The notes: generated by a model not told the origin, from the sequence alone. 64,000 nucleotides of DNA from Gigantopelta aegis (GCF_016097555.1 NC_054699.1:1828707-1892706); one strand, 5' to 3'; shown: positions 1 to 11,090, numbered from the stretch's first letter. A program made the numbers and translations.

Positions 1-843
1 CTTAATTAGTTAATCTCTAGGTGTCTAGTTTACACAATATGCAAATCACTTCACCGTGACACAACACCCACACGTGTAATAATTGAGAAACGCTTCCAGG
101 GGAACTTAATTAATAAAGGAATTACAGCTCTATTCCTAACTGGTTAATTTTTAATTAACCCTAACTACTCATTCAGTAACCTTGTAACAGAGAATTAATA
201 CTGGTACCTATCACAATAAAGACAATAACCTACAGTTTACCTAGGTCTTCTAGGATGACTGGCTAAGCTTTATATTACCAAATACTCGTATAAATTTAGA
301 ACAAAAAGTCTACGATTTACTTCGTCAGATGACCGAAGACACTGTCTAAAGAATATTGGTATAATACAGTATTAAAATATTTAAAGTCACATCAATCACA
401 TCAAGGTTATACAACAGAGCAGAAATAAAATATTTACCAAAGTCCAACCGGACTAACGTTCCCCCGGGATACCTTCCTATCGTTCTGTCCTTTTTGTTTC
501 TCCCAGATATCTCTAAACCCTAGCTATTTATTATAAAATCAGAAATTCGCCTGGGGGTACAAGGCGGTACCTCACGTATCATCTGAATTTCCACAGCGAC
601 CAAGACGGCATATCTTTCTCTTAGATCGCCAGACTGGCTGTCGCCAACCGCGAGCAATCCCCTGGCCATAAACAGCACTACCGGAGATATTACGTAACTA
701 CTAGCCACATGGCCTCCACACCTGCTCTGGGTGTGTATTAGGCGTACCGATCGAGGACCGTCGCGCAGAAGTATTACGTAACAAGTTGCCCACCTGGCTA
801 AGTGCAATTAATATCGCCACAGGCGAAAACAAAATTAAGAGCA
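1..843. other. Unassigned AT-rich sequence
   Basis: I see no gene, RNA or recognisable repeat here. A 95-codon open stretch on the minus strand (520-807) has no protein-like features I recognise. The block next to position 843 may hold the remains of the 3' end of the Tc1-like element that follows, but I could not align it to the missing transposase C-terminus. Confidence 0.4.
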
Positions 844-850
844 TGTACCG

Positions 851-1600
851 TCACAGTGTCTCTAGGTGTATGAGAGGTGGCATTATCATGCTGAAAAATC
901 GAGATGTTGGCGTTGTTATGGAACCGTGATGAGCGAGAATGTCATCGCGGTAACGTTGAGCATTTAAATTGCCATCAATGACGACTAGTGGTGAACAATA
1001 ACCATGGGCAATGGCTGCCCAGACCATGACACAACCCCCACCACCGAAACGATCTCGTTCAAGAATACAACAGTCAGCATAGCGTTCATTTCTCCTACGG
1101 TAGACGCGCACCCTGCCATCACCACGTTGTAAAGAAAATCTGGATTCATCCAAAAAAAGAACGGTATTCCAGCGTCGCCGTATCCAACGAGTGTGTACAC
1201 GTGCCCAATTAAGACGATTTAGACGTTGACGTTGCGTTAAAACGCATCCGACGTAAGGACGTCGTGCATGTAAACCGTTCTCCCGCAGACGAGTACGAAC
1301 AGTTTGCCCACTGATTTGGTTATTATGAAGCCCAGGTGTGTTAGCAGCAATAGCAGCGGCAGTTTGGAATCGATTGCGCAAATGCGTGTTCATGATATAG
1401 CGGTCTTGACCACGCGTTGTAACACGCGGACGTCCACGACGTGGCAAATCGTTGGTGTTTCCTGTCGTTCGAAATCTTACGCGAAGATTTCGTATCGCTC
1501 GACTAGAACTCCCAACATGCCTTGCAACGTCTTCTGTAGACATGCCAGCATCAAGTATGCCAATCGCCCGTTCGCGTAAATTATTGGGTATTCTTGGCAT
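851..1600 (-). pseudogene. Decayed Tc1-like transposase (DNA transposon)
   Basis: This is a cut-and-paste transposase of the Tc1 family, broken. Read from 1600 down, it starts MPRIPNNLRERAIGILDAG, has the N-terminal helix-turn-helix region, the GRPR motif near residue 57, the first catalytic Asp in LFLDESRF, and a glycine-rich FGGGGCVMVW segment. The second Asp motif (FQHDNATSHT) lies in the next frame, so one extra base in the A-run at 894-898 (T-run on the coding strand) has shifted the frame. The DLNPIE motif with the catalytic Glu is not found, so the 3' third is lost. Similar domain order to the intact Tc1 protein at 4926-5933 but clearly a different, older lineage. No matching terminal inverted repeat pair was found. 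It cannot encode a working enzyme. Confidence 0.88.
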
Positions 1601-1928
1601 ACTAAAAATGCTACAATGAAAAAAACGTTAATTTTTTTACAAATTTTGAAGCGTTTTCGTTCACTTGACAACAATGTCAGTAAGACAAGTAAAACAAATT
1701 GACCGAATACTACACGAGACATGTCGAACCATGCATGCACGTGCAAATTGAATTTCACGTTGTCGACGATTAACAGTGCAAAAATAATCGATAAAATTCA
1801 TGAATCCTGATAATGCAGCTCAAGGCTAATACTACCTATATAATTTCATTACACAATGAATTCTTTAACACAACAAATACTACATGTACAAATCGGAAGT
1901 TTCTTTTTTGTTCAGTATATATTATAGG
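1601..1928. other. Probable 5' flank of the decayed Tc1 element
   Basis: AT-rich sequence upstream of the broken transposase start. It probably includes the element's leader and 5' end, but I could not find the partner inverted repeat on the other side. Confidence 0.3.
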
Positions 1929-2040
1929 CCGTTAGATACCATTTATCGTACAATGAGTTGTTTTAAAATTTATCTTACGAATGAAAGCGAGTTTGATACG
2001 TTTTGAAATAACGAGTTGTAGGATAAATGGTATCTAACGG
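1929..2040. mobile_element. Small palindromic MITE (112 bp)
   Basis: The left end CCGTTAGATACCATTTAT is the reverse complement of the right end ATAAATGGTATCTAACGG, and the complementarity continues inward (TACAA...TTGTA, then TTTTAAAA against TTTTGAAA). A second, partial copy lies at about 38037-38090. It has no coding capacity and is a non-autonomous DNA element by structure; the parent family is unknown. Confidence 0.75.
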
Positions 2041-3420
2041 ACATGAATTTATTATTCTATTTCTTACATATCCTCAAAAACTATGTCCTAAACAGATTTT
2101 AACATCTTTTTCGACTAAAAGTTATTTACAGCCATTTCGCTTGTATCTAACTTAAGCGTTATAGACAAATGATTGTCAGGTTAACTATACGTCACACTGT
2201 AATCGACTTCGATCGTACTGTTTTTTCATTGGATGTATGGCAATGATGACCTAGGAGCAGCCAGTCGTATGATTAGAAATTGTTAACACACGTACATGTG
2301 TAAACAAGCATGTGTTATCAAAAATAACGAATGATGTTCTCACCAACGGGTGTGCAAGAAAATTAGATAATGTTAACATTATCGACAATACGAATAGATT
2401 GGTCCAAAGGAACCTTAGCGCAGCTCAACTCTGGTTAACTTGGTTGCAAAGACGTGTAATATTGTATAGGTGTGATTACACCAAATCATTTCCTATAGCA
2501 GATAAAGGTAATATTTTATAATAAAGCTAATACACAGGAACTACACTTGTAGTAGCTGTATCAACCTAGTCAGGTAGTACATTTATAACTTTAAAAAGGG
2601 TTAACGTGTTAAATTTAAGTTATCTCTACGACTATTGGGTGTCACACACAGGGGGTAAGAGATTTTTAAAATGTGTTTTAGGTTGGATGTTTTGAAGTAT
2701 GTGTTTGTGTTTGTTTATTTATTTTTATTTATTTATTTATTTATTTTTACAAATTTTTAAGTCGTTGCTGCTGTTGTGGTTTTTTTTGGTTGTTGTTGTT
2801 ATTGGTGTTAGCAACTGCACAATCTTGTAGAAATATCGTTCAGATATTTTGTTTTCCATTATACCATATATTGGCTACCATAATTTGTGTATAATGTATA
2901 TAATAACAAATAATTAAACACCAATTAATTTATTGGCTATTTATTTATTTATTGCGCAAATAAATACAATCACATATTACAACCAATCAGAGGCACGGTT
3001 GTATTTGCTCCGTAAATATTTGATGACGAACTATGACACGGGTGAAGTTTTCGATTTAGTGCAAGGTAACCTTTAGAGGTAGTTCGATTAAATAGAACAT
3101 AAAAACTCAAATTAAAAAAAAAACCTAATTCACCAGCAGTCAGTATAATCACTGGTGCATTATGGGATTGAGAAATGGCTCGTGACATGTGTCCGCTATA
3201 GAGACGGCACGCCACTCTTGCCACAAGGTGGAGGCAATTTAAACTGTTAGAATCATCAAGTTGATTGTGTTTAATTTACACTAATAACAACTTACAGTCC
3301 CGCCAGCTGATCGCCAAATTACATTTCTCGTTCTCCTCATTGCTAGTCGTCCGCGTTTTACAATTAACACTTTGACCTGACACGTTGTGAAAAGCCCCAG
3401 AACCGTTTTAGTGCACATCA
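2041..3420. other. Unassigned region with TTTA-rich tracts
   Basis: No gene is recognised. It contains (TTTA)n-type low complexity at about 2710-2755 and 2936-2955 and T/G-rich sequence at 2755-2810. Open stretches at 2312-2521 and 2970-3224 have no recognisable protein features. Confidence 0.4.
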
Positions 3421-4012
3421 GACTCGGCGGTGTAGTGGTTAAGCCATCGGACTTAAGGCTGGTAGGTACTGGGTTCGCCTCCCGGTACAGGCCCCCGCCC
3501 AGAGTGAATTTAGCGATTCAATGGGTAGGTGTAAGGCCACTACACTGACTTCTCGCTCACTAACCCACAAACCCACAAACCCACTAACCCACAAACCCAC
3601 TAACCCACTAACCTACTGGGGCAGGACGTAGCCCAGTGGTAAAGCGTTCGCTTGATGCGCTGTCGGTCTAGGATCGATCCCCGTCGGTGGACCTATTGGG
3701 CTATTTCTCGTTCCAGCCAGTGCTCCACAACTGGTGTAACAAAGGTTGTGGTATGTACTATCCTGTCTGTGGGATGGTACATATAAAAGATCCCTTGCTG
3801 CTAATCGAAAAGAGTAGCCCATGAAATGGCGACAGCGGGTTTCCTCTCTCAATACCTTTGTGGTCCATATAACCGTAAATAAAATGTGTTGAGTGCGTCA
3901 TTAAATAAAACATTTCCACTAACCTACTAACCCACTGATCCACCGTCCTGGACAGACAGTGCACGTAGATGAGCTGTGTACCCAGGAGTACAAAAATAAG
4001 TTTAAATAAAAA
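3421..4012 (+). repeat. SINE-B copy split by a SINE-A1 insertion
   Basis: SINE-B head begins GACTCGGCGGTGTAGTGG with a B-box-like GGGTTCGCCTCCC, followed by the 'AATGGGTAGGTGTAAGGCC' body and an expanded run of ACCCACTA repeats. The 3' part (TCCTGGACAGACAG ... TAAGTTTAAATAAA) resumes at 3918 after the inserted SINE. Orientation is +. Confidence 0.85.
3618..3915 (+). repeat. SINE-A1, full length, nested in SINE-B
   Basis: tRNA-like head with A box (TAGCCCAGTGG) and B box (GGATCGATCCC), the conserved body GCATATAAAAGATCCCTTG type sequence, and the A1 tail ending TTAAATAAAACATTT. A 13-bp duplication CCACTAACCTACT flanks it at 3605-3617 and 3916-3928, which is the expected target-site duplication of LINE-driven insertion. 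Confidence 0.92.
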
Positions 4013-4122
4013 TGACAGAGTATAGAACCAACATCGACAAATTTGTAAACACGGTAAGGTTATCTCCGAATTAGTACACGGCTATACTTAACATTATTAA
4101 ATCTTTCAGCATCATATTAATT

Positions 4123-4558
4123 ATCATCTTCATAAATCAAGGCTAATATTCGTTCCTCGTATTCAGCCTTGATACATGTACTCAAGATTACTGATATCCA
4201 CTACTAGCGCCCTCTATTGGAAGAACATTTGTAACACCGATTATGTCCCTTACATGATGACATCGCTGACCAATCACAGCATCGGTAACATGTGACAATC
4301 TTGAAAGCAATATCAAAAATTAACCGCCGAAACCTTTTTTTTTAACATATCGTGACAAACACGACACGTTTCCACGGACGCTGACGCTGCCATCTTTGTT
4401 TACAATAACAAGGGAATCTATAAGGAGCGTTGCGATTCGTTGCAATCAGATCTCATCGCATCCAATGAAATTTAAGCATTTTGTGGCACGATCTCTTGAC
4501 GACATGTATCAAGGCTGAATACGAGGAACGAATATTAGCCTTGATTTATGAAGATGAT
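4123..4558. mobile_element. Foldback MITE with perfect 57-bp inverted ends
   Basis: Positions 4123-4179 and 4502-4558 are perfect reverse complements over 57 bp. Each arm also contains its own internal inverted repeat (ATCAAGGCT ... AGCCTTGAT) around a short loop, so each end can fold alone. The 322-bp interior has no open frame of note. Non-autonomous; superfamily not identified. Confidence 0.85.
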
Positions 4559-4605
4559 TAATTATATGAATTCTTCAGTCGTGGAACATATTTAATTTAG
4601 TTCAT

Positions 4606-6108
4606 ATATACTCTTCAAAAAAAGAAACGCAAAAGGGTACAAATGGGTTATAACTCCGATTTTATGTTTCCTACCGGTTCATGCTTTGTGAATATAAGGT
4701 CATTGCATGTCCCAAACACATTCCCACGGTTACATTCGATAAAACGCAGCTACTGTACAATAAAGTTCCAAAATGTGAATATTCGCAAAAACGCAGCCAC
4801 GTGCAAACCATGTCACCACTGCACGTGCGTTGTCTGCACGTGCAACATGAACACCGACAGTATAAAAGTGCAGGGTGTTCGCTTGCCTGGCCTCTGTATC
4901 TGGCCGACAGTTGACAATCCAGGACATGCCACGTCTCAGTGAACCGCAGAGAAACAATGCCATCGGCCGACTAGACGCAGGCGAATCCAGAACGGCCGTT
5001 GCCAGGGCATTCCATGTGTCCCCAAGCACCATCTCCAGACTGTGGGACCGTTACCAGCAACATGGATCAACACGTGACCTCCCTAGATCCGGTCGACCAC
5101 GGGTCACTACCCCCGGGCAGGACCGCTACATCCGGGTACGCCACCTTCGGGAACGATTGACTACTGCCACCTCCACAGCCGCAGCAATACCAGGTTTGCG
5201 CAGGATATCCGACCAGACCGTACGGAACCGCCTACGTGAGGTAGGAATTCGTGCCAGACGTCCAGTTCGAGGTGTCATCTTAACACCACAACACCGTCGA
5301 CTCCGACTGCAGTGGTGCCAGATTCATCGACAATGGCCTCAACTGCGATGGAGACAGGTGTGGTTCAGTGACGAGTCCCGATTTCTGCTCCGACGTCATG
5401 ATGGAAGATGTCGCGTGTATAGGCGTCGTGGTGAACGTTATGCGGCAAACTGCGTGCAGGAAGTGGACAGATTCGGCGGGGGTAGTGTCATGGTGTGGGC
5501 AACCATCTCACATACTGGCAGAACTGACCTGGTCCACGTGCAGGGCAACCTGAATGCACAGGGCTACATTGACCAGATCCTCCGGCCACACATCGTTCCA
5601 GTTATGGCCAACGCCAACGCAGTGTTCCAACATGACAACGCCAGACCTCACACAGCACGTCTCACAGCGGTTTTCCTACAGAACAACAACATTAATGTCC
5701 TTCCTTGGCCATCGATATCACCGGATTTGAACCCAATTGAGCATCTATGGGACGAGTTGGACCGACGCCTCCGACAGCGACAACCACAGCCCCAGACCCT
5801 GCCCGAGCTGGCAGCAGCCTTGCAGGCCGAGTGGGCCACCATCCCCCGGGACGTCATCCGTACTCTGGTTGCTTCAATGGGCAGGCGGTGCCAGGCAGTT
5901 GTCAACACACGCGGAGGCCACACCCGGTATTGACTCCAGATGACCTTGACCTTGGTGGTGTGTCCTATCACTTACTCACAATGGACTAGAGTGAATTGTG
6001 AACAATCCTGCAACATTTGGTAATTATTGGACTCACCATTCAATAATTAAATCAATTCTCCAAATGTTACGACAATGTGGTTTTGCGTTTCTTCTTTTGA
6101 AGAGTATA
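4606..6108 (+). mobile_element. Complete Tc1-like DNA transposon (about 1.5 kb)
   Basis: Left end ATACTCTTCAAAAAAAGAAA and right end rc ATACTCTTCAAAAGAAGAAA are inverted repeats of about 28 bp with one mismatch, bounded by TA dinucleotides as expected for Tc1/mariner insertion. The unit holds one full-length transposase ORF (4926-5933). The leader carries repeated CACGTGC motifs at about 4798-4845. The length, ends and intact ORF fit a potentially autonomous element; activity is not shown. Confidence 0.92.
4926..5933 (+). CDS. Tc1-like transposase, DD34E, full length
   Basis: This enzyme binds the transposon's inverted ends and cuts and pastes it at TA sites in the nucleus. The 335-residue reading starts at MPRLSEPQRN; an upstream in-frame ATG at 4875 would add 17 residues, but the MPRLSEPQ start matches the equivalent start of the decayed relative at 1600 and usual Tc1 proteins of about 340 residues. 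Residues 1-110 form the paired-like double helix-turn-helix region with the GRPR motif at about 57-60. The catalytic triad is D149 (FSDESRF), D237 (QHDNARPHTA) and E272 (SPDLNPIEHLWDEL), with exactly 34 residues between the last two, the Tc1 hallmark. The glycine-rich FGGGSVMVW is at 183-191. The protein ends GGHTRY, a common Tc1 C-terminus. There are no stops or frameshifts. GC content of the ORF looks higher than the flanks. Confidence 0.95.
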   Translation: MPRLSEPQRNNAIGRLDAGESRTAVARAFHVSPSTISRLWDRYQQHGSTRDLPRSGRPRVTTPGQDRYIRVRHLRERLTTATSTAAAIPGLRRISDQTVRNRLREVGIRARRPVRGVILTPQHRRLRLQWCQIHRQWPQLRWRQVWFSDESRFLLRRHDGRCRVYRRRGERYAANCVQEVDRFGGGSVMVWATISHTGRTDLVHVQGNLNAQGYIDQILRPHIVPVMANANAVFQHDNARPHTARLTAVFLQNNNINVLPWPSISPDLNPIEHLWDELDRRLRQRQPQPQTLPELAAALQAEWATIPRDVIRTLVASMGRRCQAVVNTRGGHTRY

Positions 6109-6482
6109 TATCCTATTTTAATCTGTGTTAAAGTTAATTCTGTTTCATAATGCTTCCATTTATGACTAATGGTAATCACGTATGTCTTTTTTTTTAATGG
6201 TATTGCCACATCACGCAATTCGTTTATGTATTTCGTCTTATAAGCTTCGATCAAATAGAATAACTGATTAATATTTCAAGACTTAATTAAGCATAATTCA
6301 TGTATTTTGCCGAAATAGTTTTTGGAACGTCTGGTACAATTTCCTTTTTAACTTTATCATTAATGAGTATTTCCAAGGTGGAGTTAGGTTATTAAAAATG
6401 TTTATTATTATCAAATGTACATGGCACGCTTAAAATATCTCATCAGCGTCCAAGTTTGTAATGTTTAGAAACAAAGTTAAAG
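6109..6482. other. Unassigned AT-rich spacer
   Basis: No gene or repeat recognised between the Tc1 element and the next SINE. Confidence 0.4.
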
Positions 6483-6762
6483 TTTGTTTTATTTAACGAC
6501 ACCACTAGAGCACATTGATTTATTAATCATCGGCTGTTGGGTGTCAAACATTTGGGAATTCTATCATATAGTGTTAGAGAGGAAACCCGCTACATTTTTC
6601 CATTAGCAGCAAGTGAATCTTTTATATGCACCATCCAACAGACAGGATAGCACATATCACGGCCTTTGGTACATTGGTTGTGGAGCACTGGCTGGGACGA
6701 CAAATATCCCAATGGGCCCACCAACGGGGATCGATCCTAGACCGACAGCGCATCAGGCGTGT
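6483..6762 (-). repeat. SINE-A2, minus strand, head truncated
   Basis: Begins with the reverse complement of the A2 tail (TTTGTTTTATTTAACGACACC), then the 'CATCGGCTGTTGGGTGTCAAAC' segment, body and part of the head with B box (GGGATCGATCC) at about 6728. The A-box end is missing. Confidence 0.88.
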
Positions 6763-7920
6763 TCTGAAACAGAAACAAAATGGTGTTGTCTCAGTGTTAA
6801 ATGTTCGTGGCGTTTAAAAAACAAAATGAATGGTGGTGATGACGTCATCAATAGATAATGATGGTAATACGATGATGGTCACTGGTGTTAATGTTTATAA
6901 TGAAGATATATAGAATTATTAATATGTAAATACCTTGAATATGTAATAAAGAATTCACAGTTTTTAATACAATTCATTTACATGTTCATAAATATTTATA
7001 CAACGTCAGCTGAATGTTACGACCTGCAACAGCCTGCAAATATTATTAAATCGGAAAATTTCAGAATAATTCACATTGTAGCCGACTCGTGACGGTATAT
7101 ATTGATTTAATGAACACTATACATATATCACAATGTGCGATCAGCCAGTTTTTAGTAACGTGACAAATGCGCATGTCCGGAAGATTTGTAGCCTCTCTTT
7201 AAATCTGCTATTAATGTGCGGCCCTAAGTGATTGTTAATGTCTTTGGGGAAGATATGTCAACCGGCAGCACCGGCGGTGATTAGGCTATCGGTATTTAAG
7301 GCTGGTAGGTACCGGGTTCGAATCCCGGTATCGACTTCAACCAGAAATTATTATATATCTCACAGTGAACGTGTTATATCCTATTTCGCTCATTGTAGCT
7401 TAAAGGTCCTGGGTCAAAGATGAAACCTAGAATACATTTTGGCTAAATATAGCATGGTCACCATCTTTGTTTTTTGTCAGTTGTCTGTGAAGAATAATGA
7501 AAATACTTAGTGTGTTCAATCTGTACGCATAAAACAGTGACGTCACTAGTTGTGTGACACACTCTCGTGATTCCCCCTAAAAAAAAAAATTAACACAAAA
7601 TTCTAGTAAATGGAATTATTTGGTTTGAATTTGTATAGGAATATAGCTGAAGGTATAAGCTTTATGTTTTAAAGCAAAAATTAATCTTTTTGGCGGAAAC
7701 CGTTATTATTGCAACTTTGACATGTTACCTTTAAAAGTTAAATTTATAATGTAGTCGTATATTAGAACATGATATTACATATTTTCTTTTCCAATAAAGG
7801 ATAGTTCAAGTGAAAATCATGCATTAAAATGGATTTTTTGCTCAAAGAAAAAGGGCCTTGTGTTAACTCCCCAGTTGAGTTAAGTAAGTGACAGACGCTA
7901 TGGATTGTTTCCTATCACAT
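6763..7920. other. Mostly unassigned; SINE-B head fragment at 7266-7336
   Basis: The only recognised item is a SINE-B head relic at 7266-7336 with GGCTGGTAGGTACCGGGTTC and B box GGTTCGAATCC. The remainder has no gene I can identify. Confidence 0.5.
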
Positions 7921-8122
7921 CTGGTGTATCAAAAGTCGTGGTATTTGCTGTCCTGCCTGTGAGAACGTGCATAATATAACAGATCAAATTGCTGCTAGTG
8001 GGGCAAATGTAGCGGGTTTCCTGTGAAGACTTATATGTCAAAATTACCAAATGTTTGACATCCAATAGCCGGTTATCAATGTGCTCTACTAGTGTCGATA
8101 AACAAAACAAACACACTTTAAC
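7921..8122 (+). repeat. SINE-A2, 5'-truncated
   Basis: Body and A2 tail only: 'GTAGCGGGTTTCCT', 'ATGTTTGACATCCAATAGCC' and the end GATAAACAAAACAAACAC. The tRNA-like head is missing. Confidence 0.82.
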
Positions 8123-8662
8123 TTTTCAATCAGATTGGCTAAATCAATGAAACGAGTTCAGGTTCCTTAGCGTTGCCTTGTCGGTATGCGCAGATGTATA
8201 ATTTGACGTCAATGTCTGTTTTTTACACGACCTGTGATTTTTATTTTAGTCATCGAACGATAGACACTGATTGTGTCGAATCTGATACAGAAATATGATC
8301 CATATTACACAGACAGAGCGCAAACAGCCGCGACAGGGTGAGGATAATATAAAACCAATTATACTACACGACACGACAAACGGCATATGTGCATCCATTA
8401 GTAGCGGTGACGTCTTTGCTGGATAGTAGAAGTATACTCCAGGACATAATTATGGTTCTTTTGTTATTAGCTATCCATTTTCTTCTCTGTCTCTCTGTTT
8501 TCCCTTCAGTTCGGAAAAGAAAATTATTCCTTGCATGTTCACCATTTGGTTAGTTGTATAGAGGAGTCCCCACTAGTGCTGTTGTTGTTTTTGTTTTTGT
8601 TGTCGTTGTGGTGGTGGTGGTGGGGTTTTTTAATATGGAACAATCAAACGAGTGTATGTTAC
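8123..8662. other. Unassigned, with a GT-rich tract
   Basis: No gene recognised. A low-complexity GTTGTTGTTTTTG/GTGGTGG tract lies at about 8578-8632. Confidence 0.4.
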
Positions 8663-8663
8663 C

Positions 8664-8910
8664 GGCCTCGGTGGTGTCGTGGTTATGCCATCGGACTACA
8701 GGCTTGTAGGTACAGAGTTCGCAGCCCGGTACCGGTTCCAACCCAGGGCTCAGTGGGTAGGTGTAAGGCCACTACACCCGCTTTTCTCTCCCTAACCACT
8801 AACCAACTAACAACTAACCCACTGTCCTGGACAGACAGCCCGGATAGCTGAGGTGTGTGCCCAGGGCAGCGTGCTTGAACCTTAATTGGATATAAGCACG
8901 AAATGAGTGT
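8664..8910 (+). repeat. SINE-B, nearly full length
   Basis: GGCCTCGGTGGTGTCGTGGT head, GTAGGTACAGAGTTCGCAGCC B-box region, GGTAGGTGTAAGGCCACTAC body and the CCTTAATTGGATATAAGCAC 3' end. Confidence 0.9.
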
Positions 8911-9161
8911 ATGTGAATCTGCCGAAACAAATACCTATTAACTAGACGAGGTTATTATTTTACATACAGGTTTCACTGACCGTTTGAGCCAATATTTGGT
9001 TAACTCGATATTTTGTATGTGGTCCTCACAATATCGACACAACGGTGCTCGACTACAAAAACACGAGTAGAGAATGTTACTAGTATTTATCCTATAACAT
9101 TTCTAAAATAACATTTTAATTCGATATTTAGTTGTCACGCTATATTTAATTTGACACAACG

Positions 9162-9415
9162 GCCTCGGTGGTATCGTGGTTAAGTCGTTGGACATAAAGC
9201 TGGTAGGTACTGGGTTCGCAGCCCGGTACGGACTTCCACCCAGAGCGAGTTTTAATGACTCAATGGGTAGGTGTAAGACCACTACACCCTCTTCTCTCTC
9301 ACTAACCACTAACCCACTGCTCTGGACAGGCAACCCAGACAGCTGAGGGGTGTGCCCAGAACAGCGTGCTTAACTGGATATAAGCACGAAACTAATTTAA
9401 ATGAAAGAAAGAATT
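9162..9415 (+). repeat. SINE-B, full length with GAAA-like tail
   Basis: Same family as 8664-8910: CGGCCTCGGTGGTATCGTGG head, GGGTTCGCAGCCCGG B box, tail AAATGAAAGAAAGAA. It lies about 250 bp from the previous copy in the same orientation. Confidence 0.9.
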
Positions 9416-9590
9416 TGACACGGTAATTACAGTAACTACAGTAATCTTGATATTAAAACACTGAACCAGTTAAATGTTACTGGAACAATTTCTACACGGT
9501 ATGATTCCTTCGTACATTTCGGTAGATTATGTAACGTTTTCTTAATTTTTCTGGCCCTGCGTCAAAACCATCCCACCCCCACCCATCCCA

Positions 9591-9596
<6 letters not shown>

Positions 9597-9684
<88 letters not shown>
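9597..9684. repeat. (CT)n microsatellite
   Basis: An uninterrupted CT run of about 88 bp preceded by a CCACCCC-rich stretch (9567-9596). The arginine/glutamate repeat ORF on the minus strand is a by-product. Confidence 0.98.
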
Positions 9685-9688
<4 letters not shown>

Positions 9689-10187
9689 AAGTATTTATGT
9701 TAGACAGCCATAGTTTACAATATCTGAAGTCGTTAAAAGAATACTCTTTTCCTTTCAAAACTGGCAATGTTTTTGAAGTTCTGATTTCAGTTTCGCGTAC
9801 TTTGGTACTTTAGACTTTATTTCATTTTTGTTTAATCTAAATTAACGAGTGTATCAAAGAAACAAAATCAATTTGATTAAAACTACAGGACAAAATAGCG
9901 TGCGTTCTCTGTACAACGTTAATTCTACGGATATTTATTTGAGGATTTTCAGATGGCTTCATAGATAGGCCTAAACGCCTAGTTCATGGCATGGATATTT
10001 CTGCTGGATTCACCAAACGAACAACCTAAGTCTAAAGTTTGTTTTGTATGCCATTTCAGGCACGGATCCAGGCTTTTTTGCAGGTGGGTAGGGGGTCCAA
10101 AATTACTTATACATGAGAATAAATAGGAAGAAGAAAGATTTTGTACTTCAAAATGAGTAAAAAGAACATTTGGGGGAAAAAAGAAAG
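9685..10187. other. Unassigned; short CACGGATCCAGG-type repeat near 10060
   Basis: No gene. Sequence at about 10057-10105 (GCACGGATCCAGGCTTTTTT then a G-rich run) resembles fragments near 32647 and 51560 and looks like the end of another interspersed repeat. Confidence 0.35.
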
Positions 10188-10475
10188 ACATGTTTTATTT
10201 AACGACGCACTCATCACATGTTATTTACGGTTATATGGCGTGAGACATATGGTTAAGGACCACACAGATATTGAGAGAGGAAACCCGCTGCCGCCACTCA
10301 TGGGCTACTCTTTCCGATTAGCAGCAAGGGATCTTTTATATGCACCATCCCACAGACAGGGTAGTACATACCACGGTCTTTGATATACCAGTCGTGGTGC
10401 ACTGGCTGGAGAGAGAAATATCCCAATGGGCCCACCGACGGGGATCGAGCGAACGCTGTACCACTGGGCTACGTC
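10188..10475 (-). repeat. SINE-A1, minus strand
   Basis: Starts with the reverse complement of the A1 tail (ATGTTTTATTTAACGACGCA), then GTTATATGGCGTGAGACATA, body, and head at 10440-10475 ending CACTGGGCTACGTCC. Followed by a C-rich tract (10476-10497). Confidence 0.92.
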
Positions 10476-10587
10476 CCCCCCCCCCTCCCCCCCCCCCAAA
10501 AAAAGAAGAACATTTGGAGGCAGAAGAAGGTTGATATCCCCTAAACCCCCTTGAATCCGCCCCTGTATTTGTGTTTCAACTCGTCAG

Positions 10588-10836
10588 TGGGCTATTTCTC
10601 TCCCCGGCCAGTGCACTACGACTAGTCTATCAAAGGCCGTGGTATGTACTTCCCTGTCTGTTGGATGGTGCATATAAAAGATCCCTTGCTGCTAATCGAA
10701 AAGAGTAGCCCATGAAGTGGCGACGGCGGGTGTCCTCTCTCAGTATATGTGTGGTCCTTAACCATATGTCCGACGCCATATAGCCGTAAATAAAAATGTG
10801 TTGAGTGCGTCGTTAAATAAAACATTTCCTTCCTTC
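10588..10836 (+). repeat. SINE-A1, plus strand, head truncated
   Basis: Begins in the body (GGGCTATTTCTCTCCCCGGC) and continues to the A1 tail GTTAAATAAAACATTTCCTT, ending in a CCTT run. It is head-to-head with the minus copy at 10188-10475. Confidence 0.9.
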
Positions 10837-10884
10837 CTTGTGTCGCTAACTTAGGTGTTGCTTGAATAGTAATGTAGATAACGA

Positions 10885-11090
10885 TATGTTAAACAAGAAA
10901 TTCTTTGTTTTTGTTCTTGTTTTGTGCTTGTTGTTGTTGTGGGGTTTTTTTTTGTTGTTGGGTTTTTTTGGGGGGAGGGGTTGGGGGGTATTTTATTTTA
11001 TTTTATTTTATTTTTTGTGGTTGTTGTTTGTCTTGGTGGGGTGGTGTTGTTAGTTTGTTTTATTTTGGGGGGGGGGGGGGGGGATTTTGG
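10885..11090. repeat. G/T-rich low-complexity tract
   Basis: Runs of TTGTTG, TTTTA and a G-run of about 19 at 11067-11085. Overlapping ORFs here are artefacts of composition. Confidence 0.9.

Noticed and set aside
520-807. 95-codon minus-strand ORF as the missing Tc1 C-terminus
   Set aside because: I could not find the DLNPIE motif or the GGHTRY-type end in any frame.
3613-3964. ORFs in SINE copies (also 10141, 22051, 38110, 55547)
   Set aside because: They are translations of tRNA-derived SINEs, which do not code for protein.
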